From NCBI GenBank assembly GCA_018268895.1, contig JAFDVP010000012.1, positions 186,001 to 250,000 on the forward strand: a DNA stretch of 64,000 nucleotides. Direction: 5' to 3'. A program made the position numbers and the translations under genes. Each line of letters begins with the position of its first letter. Within the stretch, counting starts at the first letter, position 1. Shown here piece by piece: positions 33,229 to 44,000 of the stretch. The notes below the pieces were generated by a model. The model was not told the origin of the DNA. It did no database searches and was given only the letters and a program-made list of their open reading frames with translations. Source of the stretch: Acidobacteriota bacterium (lineage in GTDB: Bacteria > Acidobacteriota > Terriglobia > Terriglobales > Acidobacteriaceae).

Positions 33229-34760
33229 TCCGTCTTCGTATCTTCGCCGCCGCACTGCTGCTTCTGCCTTTGCCTTACGCCACCGCGCAGGAACTTGACC
33301 TGCTGATTCGTGGAGGCTCCGTCGTCGACGGCACAGGTTCGCCCGCGAGGGCCGCCGACATAGGAATAGCCGGCGACCGCATCGTTCTCGTCGGCAACGG
33401 CGCAGGCCGCCACGCGAAGCGTGTCATCGACGCAACCGGACTTGTCGTAACCCCTGGCTTCATCGACCCGCACACGCACACAGCAGGCGATCTCAGCGAC
33501 CCCAAACGCAGCCGCAACGACGCCTACCTGATGCAGGGTGTCACCACCGTCGTCACAGGAAACGACGGCGAGAGCCCGCGCGAAATCGGCGCCACACTCG
33601 ACCGATGGAAGCGCCAGGGCATTGGCACCAACGCAGCGCTCTTCATCGGCCAGGGAACGGTACGTGGCCAGGTAATGAAGATGTCCGACGGCAAGCCCAC
33701 CGCCGGGCAGATAGTGCCGATGAAGCATCTCGTCGATACTGCGATGCAACAGGGAGCGATCGGCATCTCAACCGGCCTCTACTATGCGCCGGGCAGTTAC
33801 TCGACCACCGAAGAGGTCATCGAACTGGCGAAGGTAGCAGCGGCACACGGCGGCATCTACGACACCCACATGCGCGACGAGAGCTCGTACAACATCGGCC
33901 TTCAAGGGGCAGTGCGCGAGACGATCCGCATCGGGCAAGAGGCGCATCTGCCCGTCATGATCTCGCACATCAAAGCCCTGGGAGTCGATGTCTGGGGACA
34001 GAGCACAGATGTCATTCGCATCATCAACAACGCCCGCCAGCAAGGCGTGGACATCACGGCAAGCCAGTATCCCTACACCGCCTCGGGTACAAGCGTTACA
34101 GCGTCGTTGGTGCCGCGATGGGCCGAGGCCGATGGCGCGCTCCAGAAGAACATCATCGACCCTGCCGTTCACGCCCGCCTGGTAAGCGAGATGACGCGAA
34201 ACCTTGAGCGGCGTGGCGGCGCGGACTCCTTGCTGATGACCGACTCAAAAGACAAGAGCATCCTCGGCAAGACGCTGGCGCAGATTGCGAAGGACCGAAG
34301 CGAGTCGCCTATCGACGCCGCCATCGAGATCGTCAAAGCTGGCGGATCGGGGGTTGCCTCCTTCAACATGAAGGAGAGCGACATCGATGCATTCATGCAA
34401 CAACCCTGGGTGATGACGTGCTCCGACGGCTCCGAAGGACATCCGCGCAAATACGGCACGTTCCCGCGCAAATTCCACGAGTACGTCTACACACGGCATG
34501 TCATCACGCTTGAGGCCGCAGTGCGTTCGAGCACATCGCTGCCTGCGCAGACGCTGCGTCTCAAAGATCGCGGTCTGCTAAAGAACGGATATTTCGCCGA
34601 TGTGCTGGCCTTCGACCCCAAAACCTTCGTAGACAAGTCGACCTACGAGTCGCCTCGTGTACTTGCCACCGGCGTGCGCTACTTGACCGTCAATGGGGAA
34701 CTCGCAGTCGACCAGGGTGCATTGACATCGAAGCTCGCGGGACGGCCGCTGACCCACTGA
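33225..34760 (+). CDS. N-acyl-D-amino-acid deacylase-like amidohydrolase
   Basis: A 511-residue secreted metal hydrolase: signal peptide FAAALLLLPLPYATA, the amidohydrolase entry LLIRGGSVVDGTG, metal ligands in PGFIDPHTHTAGD, the conserved VTGNDGESP block, MRDESSYNIG, VMISHIKALG, and the late Asp region TCSDGSEGHPR. This pattern is that of the D-aminoacylase branch. It removes acyl groups from N-acyl-D-amino acids or related peptides; the exact substrate is open. The TTG start overlaps the S9 stop by 4 bp and AAGGAG stands eight bases before it. Confidence 0.88.
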   Translation: MIRLRIFAAALLLLPLPYATAQELDLLIRGGSVVDGTGSPARAADIGIAGDRIVLVGNGAGRHAKRVIDATGLVVTPGFIDPHTHTAGDLSDPKRSRNDAYLMQGVTTVVTGNDGESPREIGATLDRWKRQGIGTNAALFIGQGTVRGQVMKMSDGKPTAGQIVPMKHLVDTAMQQGAIGISTGLYYAPGSYSTTEEVIELAKVAAAHGGIYDTHMRDESSYNIGLQGAVRETIRIGQEAHLPVMISHIKALGVDVWGQSTDVIRIINNARQQGVDITASQYPYTASGTSVTASLVPRWAEADGALQKNIIDPAVHARLVSEMTRNLERRGGADSLLMTDSKDKSILGKTLAQIAKDRSESPIDAAIEIVKAGGSGVASFNMKESDIDAFMQQPWVMTCSDGSEGHPRKYGTFPRKFHEYVYTRHVITLEAAVRSSTSLPAQTLRLKDRGLLKNGYFADVLAFDPKTFVDKSTYESPRVLATGVRYLTVNGELAVDQGALTSKLAGRPLTH

Positions 34761-34767
34761 TAAGCTA

Positions 34768-36447
34768 TCAGTTTGACGAGGCAACCAGCGCTGGCAGGCG
34801 TCGATTATGCGTCGCCTGCTGATAGGCGTAGGCATATCCAATCAGATCGCCATCGCGCCACCGCCTGCCTGAGATCTCAAGCCCAAACGGGAGCCCGTTC
34901 GCGTAGAACCCACCCGGAACCGACACCGCCGGAACGCCAATGCGATTCACCCACCCTGTCTCGCTGTAGGGGCCGGCCTTCGATGCTCCCGGCAGCGTCT
35001 CGTCATACGTGGGAATCTGCAACGCCGGATAGACGAAGCCGTCGAGCCGCCACTTCTTCAGCGTCTCCTCATAGATAGCGAGCGCCTCACGCTGGGGCCC
35101 GTAGTAGTTCTTCTCGCTCTCCGTATCGGTCTCGATCGCTCGTTGCGTCATTGCATTGCCTGCGTCCTGCCCCGGACGTATTCCGCCAACCATGAATGCG
35201 GGAAACGCTTTGCCTGTCGCGGCCTCATACTCTGCTACCGAGTGATACGAAGACGGGCCAAAGTTGTGCAGAAACAGATCGACCCCTTCGCGACGGTAGG
35301 GGCGCGTGACCATGCGGCGCGCAGTGATGAAGAAGCTCTCCGGCAGCACCTCCTTGTCGATGATGACTGTCGCTCCCGCAGCGCGCATCTGCTCGATCGC
35401 CTTCATCAGCGCGGCGCGCGTCTCCGGCACCACGCCACCTGCCAGCGGAGGAGCGTCTGGCCCATTGCCGTAAACCAACGGCGATCCTTCAAGGATGAAC
35501 CACGGCACCGCAAAGCGCTTGCCTTTCAGCGCATTGGCCTTGAGATATCTTGTGTACGGCCCGGTTTCAGCCTTCACCGCCGATCCCTTCGTCCAGGCAT
35601 CGAGCGGATCCTCGGCCTGCATCACTTCAAGAGCAATTGCCGCGCTTGTTACGTCACGCGCCAGCGGCCCGGTGTTGTCGCGCAGCCAGTCGAGCGGATG
35701 AATGCCGGCGATGCTTGTCAGTCCCCGCGTCGGCAGTATTCCCACCAGGCTGTTGTTCGCCGCAGGCTGTCGAATGGAATTCGCCGTATCGGTACCCGTG
35801 CCCAGCACTGCAAAGTTTGCGGCCACGGCAGTAGCCGTCCCGCCGGACGATCCTCCCGGAGAGAAGCGCACGTCATACGCATCGCCGGTGCGTCCACCGG
35901 CGGTGCTGATGTTTGTGTCGCTGGCGGCGAAGTCGGGCATGTTCGTCTGCCCCAGCAGGACTGCTCCCGCCGCGCGCAGACGTTCGACCACCAGAGCATC
36001 GCGCGGCGAAATAAGCTCCTTCCCCTCAAGGGTGTATCCCGCCCATCCTGCGCTTGTCAGCCAGCCCTTTACGCTGGTATTGGCCTTAATCACAATCGGA
36101 ACGCCCCACAGCAGGCCATGCTTTGCTGAAGCGGATTCAGCATCTTCCTCTGCTGCACGAGCCAAAGCGCCCTTGGCATCGATATAGAGCATCGCGCGAT
36201 AGGTGCCGTCATAACGCGCCATCCGGTCGAGATACCACTGTGTCACCTGAGTGACCGTATAGCGATGCTGCGCATACAGCTTGTGCAGCCCAGGGACTGT
36301 AATCTCCATCAGGTCCCGGTCGATAGCAGGAACAGGCTTCTGCGGTACGGACGCCTGCGGCAACGCGGCTGCCGTAACGAGAAAGAGCAAACCCATTGCT
36401 CCACAACGACGAAGAAGGACACTTCCTGTCAGCCGGAAAGACCTCAT
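34768..36447 (-). CDS. Secreted amidase-signature enzyme
   Basis: From the ATG at 36447 the protein is 559 residues with a signal segment (AMGLLFLVTAAALPQA). The amidase-signature triad is seen: Lys in GVPIVIKANTSVKG, cis-Ser and Ser in SPGGSSGGTATAVAANFA, with TDTANSIRQPA following. C-terminal NRIGVPAVSVPGGF and GLPFGLEISG are also typical. It hydrolyses amides, likely in the periplasm; the substrate is unknown. GAGG lies eight bases before this ATG; a longer frame to 36600 adds a second hydrophobic stretch and has no better start. It converges on the D-aminoacylase gene with a 7-bp gap. Confidence 0.9.
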   Translation of the reverse strand: MRSFRLTGSVLLRRCGAMGLLFLVTAAALPQASVPQKPVPAIDRDLMEITVPGLHKLYAQHRYTVTQVTQWYLDRMARYDGTYRAMLYIDAKGALARAAEEDAESASAKHGLLWGVPIVIKANTSVKGWLTSAGWAGYTLEGKELISPRDALVVERLRAAGAVLLGQTNMPDFAASDTNISTAGGRTGDAYDVRFSPGGSSGGTATAVAANFAVLGTGTDTANSIRQPAANNSLVGILPTRGLTSIAGIHPLDWLRDNTGPLARDVTSAAIALEVMQAEDPLDAWTKGSAVKAETGPYTRYLKANALKGKRFAVPWFILEGSPLVYGNGPDAPPLAGGVVPETRAALMKAIEQMRAAGATVIIDKEVLPESFFITARRMVTRPYRREGVDLFLHNFGPSSYHSVAEYEAATGKAFPAFMVGGIRPGQDAGNAMTQRAIETDTESEKNYYGPQREALAIYEETLKKWRLDGFVYPALQIPTYDETLPGASKAGPYSETGWVNRIGVPAVSVPGGFYANGLPFGLEISGRRWRDGDLIGYAYAYQQATHNRRLPALVASSN

Positions 36448-36852
36448 GAGATCACCCTCAAAAAACCCAGGGATGGAAGCATCCTGGTTCGACGACTTTG
36501 AGCCTATCAGGCCAAACGAGACCAACCCTAATGAAACTACCGGCAGCAACGCCGCACAATAAAAGATGAAGAGAACGCAGACAGCAATGCATAGAAGCAC
36601 GACCTCTCAAGATGTCTCTCTCCTTCCATGGCACATCCGGACTCTCTCAGTTGTTATTATACTAAGACAAACGTTTGTCTATTGTTAGTACCATTTCGAT
36701 AGCGACGACATTTATCTCCAATTCTCTGGGGGACAGGCCCACGAGAGAACACAACGTATTATCCTCCCGCCACCTAATTTTCTATCTCATCGGTTCGTCA
36801 TCTTGTTACTCTTAAAATTAAAGAACGCTTTTGATCTATCAGTAATTTCTCG
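36448..36852. other. Divergent promoter region, amidase / LacI-type regulator
   Basis: This 405-bp AT-richer interval carries upstream control of two divergent genes. The only clear element is the palindrome at 36665-36680, in an AT-rich context (GTTATTATACTAAG before it). No gene is supported. Confidence 0.6.
36665..36680. promoter_or_regulatory. 16-bp perfect palindrome, LacI-family operator candidate
   Basis: AGACAAACGTTTGTCT is a perfect even dyad with the central CpG typical of LacI/GalR operators. It is 172 bp upstream of the LacI-type gene and next to a TTATACT -10-like hexamer. Confidence 0.7.
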
Positions 36853-37899
36853 ATGAAGAAGCCTTTCAAGCCGCCAGCGCGTCCACGTCATGTCAGCCTC
36901 AAAATGCTGGGGGAACACCTCGGCCTCAGCCCCTCGACCGTATCGTTTGTTTTGAACAATACTCCGGGGCGGTCCATTCCTGAGGCCACCCGCGATCGAG
37001 TTCGGGCGGCAGCAAAGAAATTCAACTATCAGCCCAGCATGATCGCCCGTTCCTTGCAGGGCAAGCGCATGCAGACCGTCGGCATCCTGCTGCCTGAACT
37101 GGGAGAGGGTTATCACTCCCAGGTACTCTCAGGCGTCGGCGATCTGCTGATGCGCGAAGACTACTTTTATTTCACCGTTCACCATCGCCATCGCAGCGAC
37201 CTGATCGCTGCCTATCCCGATCTTTTCCGATTGCGGGGCGTAGACGGCATTATCGCCATCGATACCCGCCTCGAAGCGCCACCAGCGTTGCCAACAGTTA
37301 CGGTTGCCGGGCATACGACCTTGCCGGGCATCTCTAACGTCCTGCTGGATGAAACTCTCGGAGCGCAGCTATCGCTCAAGCACCTTCGTGATCTCGGCCA
37401 TTGCAAGATAGCCTTTATGCACGGCCAGCCATTCAGCTCCGACTCCGATACTCGATGGTCTGCGACTCTCAGAACGGCGAAGAAGCTCGGCATCGAGGTC
37501 CACGAGGAGTTGATGATCTATCTCTCCAAAGATTCGCATTCGCCGGAGATCAGCTATCCCGGAATCCGGCGGCTGATCGAAAGCGGCCAGCCTTTTACCG
37601 CTGTACTTTGCTTCAACGACGTCTCTGCAATGGGAACCATCCGCGCGCTGCACGAAGCAGGCCTTCGCGTCCCGCACGATGTCTCCGTCGTCGGCTTCGA
37701 CGATATTCAGTCAGCCGCATACCAGGTCCCCAGTCTTACGACCATCCGTCAGCCTCTGCAGAAAATGGGGAGCATGGCGGCGCAGATGCTCCTGCAGAAG
37801 CTAGCGGGAGAACACCTCCCGAGCCTTGTAAAGATAGAACCCGAGCTGGTGGTACGGGAATCGACTGCGGCTCCTCCTCCGCGGAAGACCGCGAAGTAA
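36853..37899 (+). CDS. LacI-family transcriptional regulator
   Basis: The 348-residue product has the LacI HTH and hinge (KMLGEHLGLSPSTVSFVLNN, PSMIARSLQGKRMQTVGILL) and a sugar-binding core (GVDGIIAIDTRLE, LPGISNVLLDE, HLRDLGHCKIAFMHG, VLCFNDVSAMG, DVSVVGFDDIQSA). The N-terminal basic tail RPRHVSLKM is normal for the family. It probably binds the palindrome upstream and controls itself and the glycosidase genes that follow (GH39-like, GH144-like). The effector sugar is unknown. No clear Shine-Dalgarno precedes the ATG. Confidence 0.93.
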   Translation: MKKPFKPPARPRHVSLKMLGEHLGLSPSTVSFVLNNTPGRSIPEATRDRVRAAAKKFNYQPSMIARSLQGKRMQTVGILLPELGEGYHSQVLSGVGDLLMREDYFYFTVHHRHRSDLIAAYPDLFRLRGVDGIIAIDTRLEAPPALPTVTVAGHTTLPGISNVLLDETLGAQLSLKHLRDLGHCKIAFMHGQPFSSDSDTRWSATLRTAKKLGIEVHEELMIYLSKDSHSPEISYPGIRRLIESGQPFTAVLCFNDVSAMGTIRALHEAGLRVPHDVSVVGFDDIQSAAYQVPSLTTIRQPLQKMGSMAAQMLLQKLAGEHLPSLVKIEPELVVRESTAAPPPRKTAK

Positions 37900-38020
37900 C
37901 CGTTTCGTTCTATCAAATGGAGCTCAACCTCCTCGTCAGCGGCTACATTCATGGCCAAAATACGCATCCAACTCTCAATACATCTCAGACGCGAAATTGC
38001 CCTGGAGACGACACCCCGTC

Positions 38021-39661
38021 ATGATCAGCCCGCCAAAGAAACAAAGAATCCCATCGTTGGTTCATGTGACAACGGCCGCCATCTTCGCACTCGCAGGCAC
38101 AGTTGGCGCGCAGACACATCCCGGCCACCAGGCTGCCGGTGAAACGCTGAAGATCGATGCCCGCGCTCAAGGAACCCCCTTTCCACATTACTGGGAGACC
38201 GTCTTCGGGTCAGGCCGCGCCATCCTTTCTTTGCGCGACAGCTACCGGACCGACCTTCGCGCGGTAAGACAAATCACGGCCATCCAGTCCGTACGCTTTC
38301 ACGGCATCTTCATGGACGATGTTGGACTCTACGACCCCGGCCGAAAGCCCATTCAGTTTGCGCAGATGAAGAACGCGAATGCTGCCTCAGCAGAAAATAC
38401 TGGCATCTACAACTTCTCGTATATCGACCAGATCTACGACGGCCTGCTGGACAACGGCGTTCGGCCGTTTGTCGAGCTTAGCTTCATGCCGAAGAAGCTG
38501 GCATCCGACCCGAACGCCCTTCACCCCTTCTGGTACAAACAAAACGTCTCACCTCCCAAAGACTACGCCGACTGGGATGCAATGATTGCGGCCTTCGCTC
38601 AACATCTGATCGATCGCTATGGCCTCGATGAGGTCTCACATTGGAATTTTGAAGTATGGAACGAGCCCAACATCGACTTCTGGGCCGGAAAACCTGCCAA
38701 GGCAACTTACTTCGAACTCTACGACCACACCGCGCTCACACTCAAAAAGGTGAACCGTCGACTTCGTGTGGGTGGCCCGGCAACGGCACAGGCCGCCTGG
38801 ACCGGCGATTTTCTTCGTCACTGCAAAGAGAAAAATATTCCCGTCGACTTCGCTTCAAGCCACGTCTATGCCAATGACACAGCCAAGGATGTCTTTCATA
38901 CTGACGAAACGATCCCTCGCGATCGCATGGTCTGCCGTGCTGTTCGCAAAGTTCACGATGAGATTGCCGCTTCCCCGCTGCCATCGACTCCTCTCATCTT
39001 CAGCGAGTACAACGCCAGCTACGCCAACGAGCCCAACGTTACAGACTCCATTTACATGGGCCCCTGGCTGGCTGCGACAATCAGCCAATGCGACGGTCTG
39101 ACGGAATCGATGAGCTACTGGACCTTCTCCGATGTCTTTGAGGAACAGGGCATCGTAAGATCGCCCTTCTATGGGGGATTCGGACTCCTTGCAGAAGATC
39201 ACATCCCCAAGCCTGCCTATAATGCGTTCTTCATGCTCCACCAACTGGGAGATCGCCGTCTGCCTCTCGCCTCCGAATCCGCACTGGCAACGCGCCGATC
39301 TGATGGGGCAGTTGTAGTCGCTCTCTGGAACTATGCTCCACCAGACGGAACAGGTGCTTCATACACTCCGCCGCCCGCCAGCCGGGGTCTCTCGAAGACC
39401 TTTGCGCTTCAGGTAGCAGGCATTTCAGCCAACGCAGGCGCCACCATCCTTCGTCTCGATGAGGATCACGGAAACGTGATCAAGGCTTATGACGCGATGG
39501 GCCGCCCTCCTTTTCCTTCACGAAAACAGATCGCCGATCTGCGCAAAGCGGGCGAGCCTGCTCCACCTGAGCAGATGATGCTCAAAGATTCCCGCGTAAC
39601 CGTTCAGGTTCCACCTCAGGGACTCGTTCTTATCACTTTCTTCAACCCGAAGGCGCGATAA
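38021..39661 (+). CDS. GH39-like glycoside hydrolase (beta-xylosidase type), secreted
   Basis: From the ATG at 38021 the product is 546 residues with a signal peptide (VTTAAIFALAGTVGAQ). The GH39 catalytic pair is visible: acid/base Glu in WNFEVWNEPNIDFW and nucleophile Glu in LIFSEYNASYAN, with SYWTFSDVFEEQG and PFYGGFGLLA following. GH39 enzymes release xylose, iduronate or related sugars; the exact substrate is not predictable. An upstream TTG at 37997 would add eight residues. It follows the LacI-type gene by 121 bp on the same strand. Confidence 0.9.
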   Translation: MISPPKKQRIPSLVHVTTAAIFALAGTVGAQTHPGHQAAGETLKIDARAQGTPFPHYWETVFGSGRAILSLRDSYRTDLRAVRQITAIQSVRFHGIFMDDVGLYDPGRKPIQFAQMKNANAASAENTGIYNFSYIDQIYDGLLDNGVRPFVELSFMPKKLASDPNALHPFWYKQNVSPPKDYADWDAMIAAFAQHLIDRYGLDEVSHWNFEVWNEPNIDFWAGKPAKATYFELYDHTALTLKKVNRRLRVGGPATAQAAWTGDFLRHCKEKNIPVDFASSHVYANDTAKDVFHTDETIPRDRMVCRAVRKVHDEIAASPLPSTPLIFSEYNASYANEPNVTDSIYMGPWLAATISQCDGLTESMSYWTFSDVFEEQGIVRSPFYGGFGLLAEDHIPKPAYNAFFMLHQLGDRRLPLASESALATRRSDGAVVVALWNYAPPDGTGASYTPPPASRGLSKTFALQVAGISANAGATILRLDEDHGNVIKAYDAMGRPPFPSRKQIADLRKAGEPAPPEQMMLKDSRVTVQVPPQGLVLITFFNPKAR

Positions 39662-39705
39662 ACTCCATTGCTGGCTCGTCTCCAACTCTCTATGGCGGCT
39701 TCTAT

Positions 39706-41025
39706 ATGAAAGCCCGTCCAGCACATCAGATAACACGGCGCAACGCCACCCGTTTGCTTGCCGGGACGTTGCTCTCCGGCATTGGCGCACCTTCCCTCAC
39801 AAGCCGCATCGCGTTGGCTGAACCGCAGCCGGCCGCACTCAATGCTGCTGACACTGCATTTCTTGAAGAGATGGAACGTCAGGCCTGCCTCTACTTTTAC
39901 GAGCAGGCCGACCCCTCCACCGGTCAGGTGCTCGACCGCGCGAACAATCGCACCGGCAACGGTCAGATGGACTCCCGGTTCGTCTCAAGCATTGCAGCCA
40001 CAGGCTTTGGCCTCACGGCACTCTGCATTGCCGACAGCAGACGCTATCTTCCTGCCGACCGCATTCGCCGACGAGTACTTGCCACGCTTCAGTTTCATCT
40101 CAGGCCCATGCCTACCGAACATGGCTTCTACTACCATTTCAACGACGTAAAAACCGGCCTGCCTCTGCTCAACATAGAGGTCTCGCCCATCGACACCGCC
40201 ATTCTTCTGTGCGGCATTCTCACCTGCAGAGCACACTTCAAAGACCCGAAGATCGCCGATCTCGCTACGCAGATCTATAACCGCATTGACTGGCCATGGA
40301 TGCTGAACGGTGGAAAGACGTTTGCACTGGGTTGGCTTCCAGCCACGGGATTTCTTACACAGCGCTGGGACCACTATGCCGAAATGATGATGCTGTATCT
40401 GCTGGCCATCGGCTCCCCCACTCACCCCATTGACCCATCATCCTGGAGCAGCTTTTCGCGTCCGCGTGTGCGCTTTAGCAGCTTCAACTTCATCAGCGGA
40501 CATGATCCTCTCTTTATTCATCTCTACTCTCACGCATGGTTCGACTTCTATCGCAAGCGCGATGCCTTCGCCGACTACTTCAACAACTCCGTCACGGCTG
40601 TTCGCGCACACAAGGCGTTCTGCCTCAGTCTCAATCGGGGATACACCGAAGACTACTGGGGTCTCACGGCGTCCGATTGGATGCACGGCTATACCGCGTG
40701 GGGAGGACCGCCGCTGATGGGCCCCATCGACGGTTCTGTCGTTCCGTGCGCCACCGCAGGCTCGCTTCCCTTTCTCACACGAGACTGCCTGCGCGTTCTG
40801 CGCTCACTCAAAGACAAGTATGGAGAATATGCATGGGGCCGGTATGGGCCTTGCGATGCCCTCCATCCAAGCCTCTCCTGGTACGACGCAGATGTTCTAG
40901 GCATTGACCTTGGCATCAGCCTGCTGATGGCAGAGAACCTGCGCACGGGCTTCGTCTGGAAGACCTTCATGCAGAATCCTGAAGCGGCGAATGCGATGAA
41001 ACTCGCCGGCTTCCGCAGCTACTGA
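39706..41025 (+). CDS. GH144-like glucanase (glycoamylase-domain protein), Tat/Sec exported
   Basis: A 439-residue protein with twin-arginine signal RRNATRLLAG. The mature part is the (alpha/alpha)6 glycoamylase fold: ACLYFYEQADPSTGQVLDRA, SIAATGFGLTALC, GFYYHF, EVSPIDTAILLCGIL, GHDPLFIHLYSHAWFD, GLTASDWMHGYTAWG and GRYGPCDALHPS. The family contains endo-beta-1,2-glucanases (GH144), so sophorose-type or beta-1,2-glucan substrates are likely. It ends 15 bp from the convergent beta-1,2-glucan-synthase-like gene, which supports that substrate. Confidence 0.85.
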   Translation: MKARPAHQITRRNATRLLAGTLLSGIGAPSLTSRIALAEPQPAALNAADTAFLEEMERQACLYFYEQADPSTGQVLDRANNRTGNGQMDSRFVSSIAATGFGLTALCIADSRRYLPADRIRRRVLATLQFHLRPMPTEHGFYYHFNDVKTGLPLLNIEVSPIDTAILLCGILTCRAHFKDPKIADLATQIYNRIDWPWMLNGGKTFALGWLPATGFLTQRWDHYAEMMMLYLLAIGSPTHPIDPSSWSSFSRPRVRFSSFNFISGHDPLFIHLYSHAWFDFYRKRDAFADYFNNSVTAVRAHKAFCLSLNRGYTEDYWGLTASDWMHGYTAWGGPPLMGPIDGSVVPCATAGSLPFLTRDCLRVLRSLKDKYGEYAWGRYGPCDALHPSLSWYDADVLGIDLGISLLMAENLRTGFVWKTFMQNPEAANAMKLAGFRSY

Positions 41026-41040
41026 ATATCTGACTGAAAC

Positions 41041-44000
41041 CTATGCAACCTTCACTTGCGCAGATTCATCGGTAGCACTCTGCACAACCGCTGGCTCCTT
41101 GAGAGCCTCAGAAGACAGCTTGCTCAGCGGTTTCTCATGCAGCAGCAATTCTGACGCTCGAACAATAGCATTCGCATGGAACCATCTTTGGAAGCAGCTC
41201 CCTCTCAGCAGATTTGCCAGTGCGAGCAAGCTCATTCCCTGATGATGCGCCATCCACGATCGCACGATGCGCGGCTCGCTGCCCTCCGTATAGTCGGCTG
41301 CTTCATACAATCCATAGTCTCCACTCCAGCCCATTGCTACCATGCTGCGCAGATTTTCAATCGCCGCATTGCGCAACAAGGGCAACGCCAAAAATGTCGA
41401 ATAAGGTGAAATGACGGGCCCATCTTCAGCGCCATATTTCAACGCCAGTTTTGGGATGCCCCATGCGTGATATCCATAGCGTCCAACCGCATCCGTCTTC
41501 GCGAAGCCCGACTCCGATATCCCCCACGGGATGCGCCTTACATGATCGCGCTGTATCCGCACAGCCGATTCAAGCGCCCTTGTAATCAGCGTATTCGGAT
41601 ACATCCGCATCCACAACGCGGGCATCATGTACTCGAACATCGTGCCTGTCCACGAGACCAGGCACTCGCGACCTTTCACCAGCACATGCGACCGGTCCAG
41701 ACGGAACCAGGACTCCTGATTGATATCGCCTTTCGCCACTGCAAGAAAAGACGCCATGCGTGCCTCGGATGCCAGCAGGTCGTAACACGCGTCATACAAC
41801 TCGCCAGTCACACCGTCATAGCCAATGGAAAGCAGTTTGCGCGATTTCACCAGCAGAAAACCATACTGCATCTCGTCGGCACAGAGGTATGCACGCGCTG
41901 CAATATCCTTGATATCCGCCACCAGCTTCGCAAGTCGTTCCCTGGCCTCGGGAAGCAGCGAACCAAGCTCTGCCGCTAACTTCGCATGATTGAGGTCGAC
42001 GATCTGCTCTTCGCTTAGCCCGGCAAGTCTTCGGTCCAGATCGTCAACAAACCTGACAGCCTCAACTAAGGCTGGGACTTTATGGAGTCCTACCATCGCA
42101 CTGTGCACTAGTAACATGCTGAAACGCGGCAATAACCATGGGATATACGCCTCGACAAACTCACGGAATCGCTCGCGAATGCGCTGGCGTTCATCGTCAA
42201 CCCAGCTTCCCTCGCGCACTGTCTTCGTTTCCGCGATTTGACGGTTCAGGGCTTCTTCACTCACAAGCGGCAGCTTCAATAGCTCCAGCGCACCTGCATG
42301 CAGAGAATAAAACGACGCAGCAAGATTCCCGCTATCCACTGCCGACACGGTCTTCGGCGAGATCGCCTCCAGCCTCTCGATGTCATACCAGTTGTAGATA
42401 TGGCCGCGCTGCTTCTCCAAACGATCATAAGTGTCCAGAGTCCCCAGGGTCGCAGCGGCAAATTCATCAGCATGGATAAAGCCAAAATCGCACGCCGCCT
42501 GACGAGCATTCAGAAGCATTCCAAGGTTCGTGGGTGACAACTTCCTCACCTCCAGCCTGTCTTTCTCCTCCACGTTGTCGGGAATCAACCAGTGATTTTT
42601 TGGCCCGCCAAACTCAGCAAAGTAACGCCATATAAGCAACGCCTGACGTTCAAGAAACTCCCGCTCCGAAGTCTTCAAAGGCCCTTCCTCAGAACGGGGA
42701 AGCGAATTGAGCCAGGAGATAACGGCCGGCGCCAGCGCCCACAATATCAGTACAGGAAAAGCCGCAAACAACGCCTGCGGCCGTGCGAGGCTCAAACCCA
42801 TGGCGATGGTCAAAGCAATCACAGGCGACAGCTTCAGATAAGTATCCAGCGACCCGCGAGTTCCGCCCGCTTCCGACTGCGCCGCCGTCTCCCAGTCCAA
42901 TAGATTCCGTCCCGACAGATACGTGCGATTGAGCGAGCGAATGATCGCATCCAGCGAAAGCATCATGTGATGCGGCAAGAAGATCAGGTTCAGCAACGTA
43001 ATGCCGAGCGATGAGAACAGCGTCGCGAAGGCGTCGCGAACCGAGGCCAGACTTCTGCTTACAAGCGCGCGGACCATGTTGAAACCCATCTGAATGATTC
43101 CCGGCAGCAGCACAAGAATCAGTACCGTCACCGTCCAGTAGAGCGCGCCGCCTGGAAGAAAAAACCATCCGAAGACGAACAACAGGAAAGTGACAGGTTC
43201 AATCAGGCTTCTGCGAAGATTGTCGAGAATCTTCCATCGCGAGATGGTGCTAATCGGGTTTGGCGCAATGCGGCCAAACTCATCGGGCACTGCGCTGAAC
43301 AGCCACCGCAATATCTGCCAGTCGCCCCGCAGCCAGCGATGCTTGCGCCGCGTGTGCGCAGAATAGTGCGACGGATAATCGTCAATCACTTCAATGTCCG
43401 AGACAAGCCCCGCACGGGCATAAGCACCCTCGATCAGATCGTGAGACAGCAGCGCGTTTCGCGGAAACCTGTGATTCAGGACGTGATGGAACGCGTTGAG
43501 GTCATAAATGCCCTTGCCAGTAAATATGCCTTCGCCAAACAGGTCCTGATATGCATCGGACACCGCGCGCGCATAGACATCGAACCCTGTCTCGCCTGAG
43601 TACAGCGCGGCCAGTCTCGAACGCGATGCGGACGACACGCTCACCCCGACACGAGGTTGCAAAATGCCGTAACCTGCTGTCACAATACGCAGCCGGGGAT
43701 GAATAATAGCGCGGTTCAGTGGATGCGCCATCGTTCCCACCATCCGCGCCGCTGCGCCCCAGGGAAGCTGCGTGTCTGAGTCCAGGGTGATGATGTAACA
43801 GATCCGCGCCAGAACGCCGAGCGGACCAACCTTCCTCGGGAAACTGTCCCACTCGCCAAGCAGCAGCTTATTCAGGTCCAGCAGTTTACCTCGCTTCCGT
43901 TCCCATCCCATCCACACGCCTTGCCTTGCGTTGAAGGCACGGTGTCTGTGCAGCAGCAGAAACGAACCTCCCTTATGCTTTGCATACTTCACATTCAGCG

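Noticed and set aside
36448..36600. N-terminal extension of the amidase
   Set aside because: It adds a second hydrophobic segment before a normal signal sequence; the ATG at 36447 has a Shine-Dalgarno.
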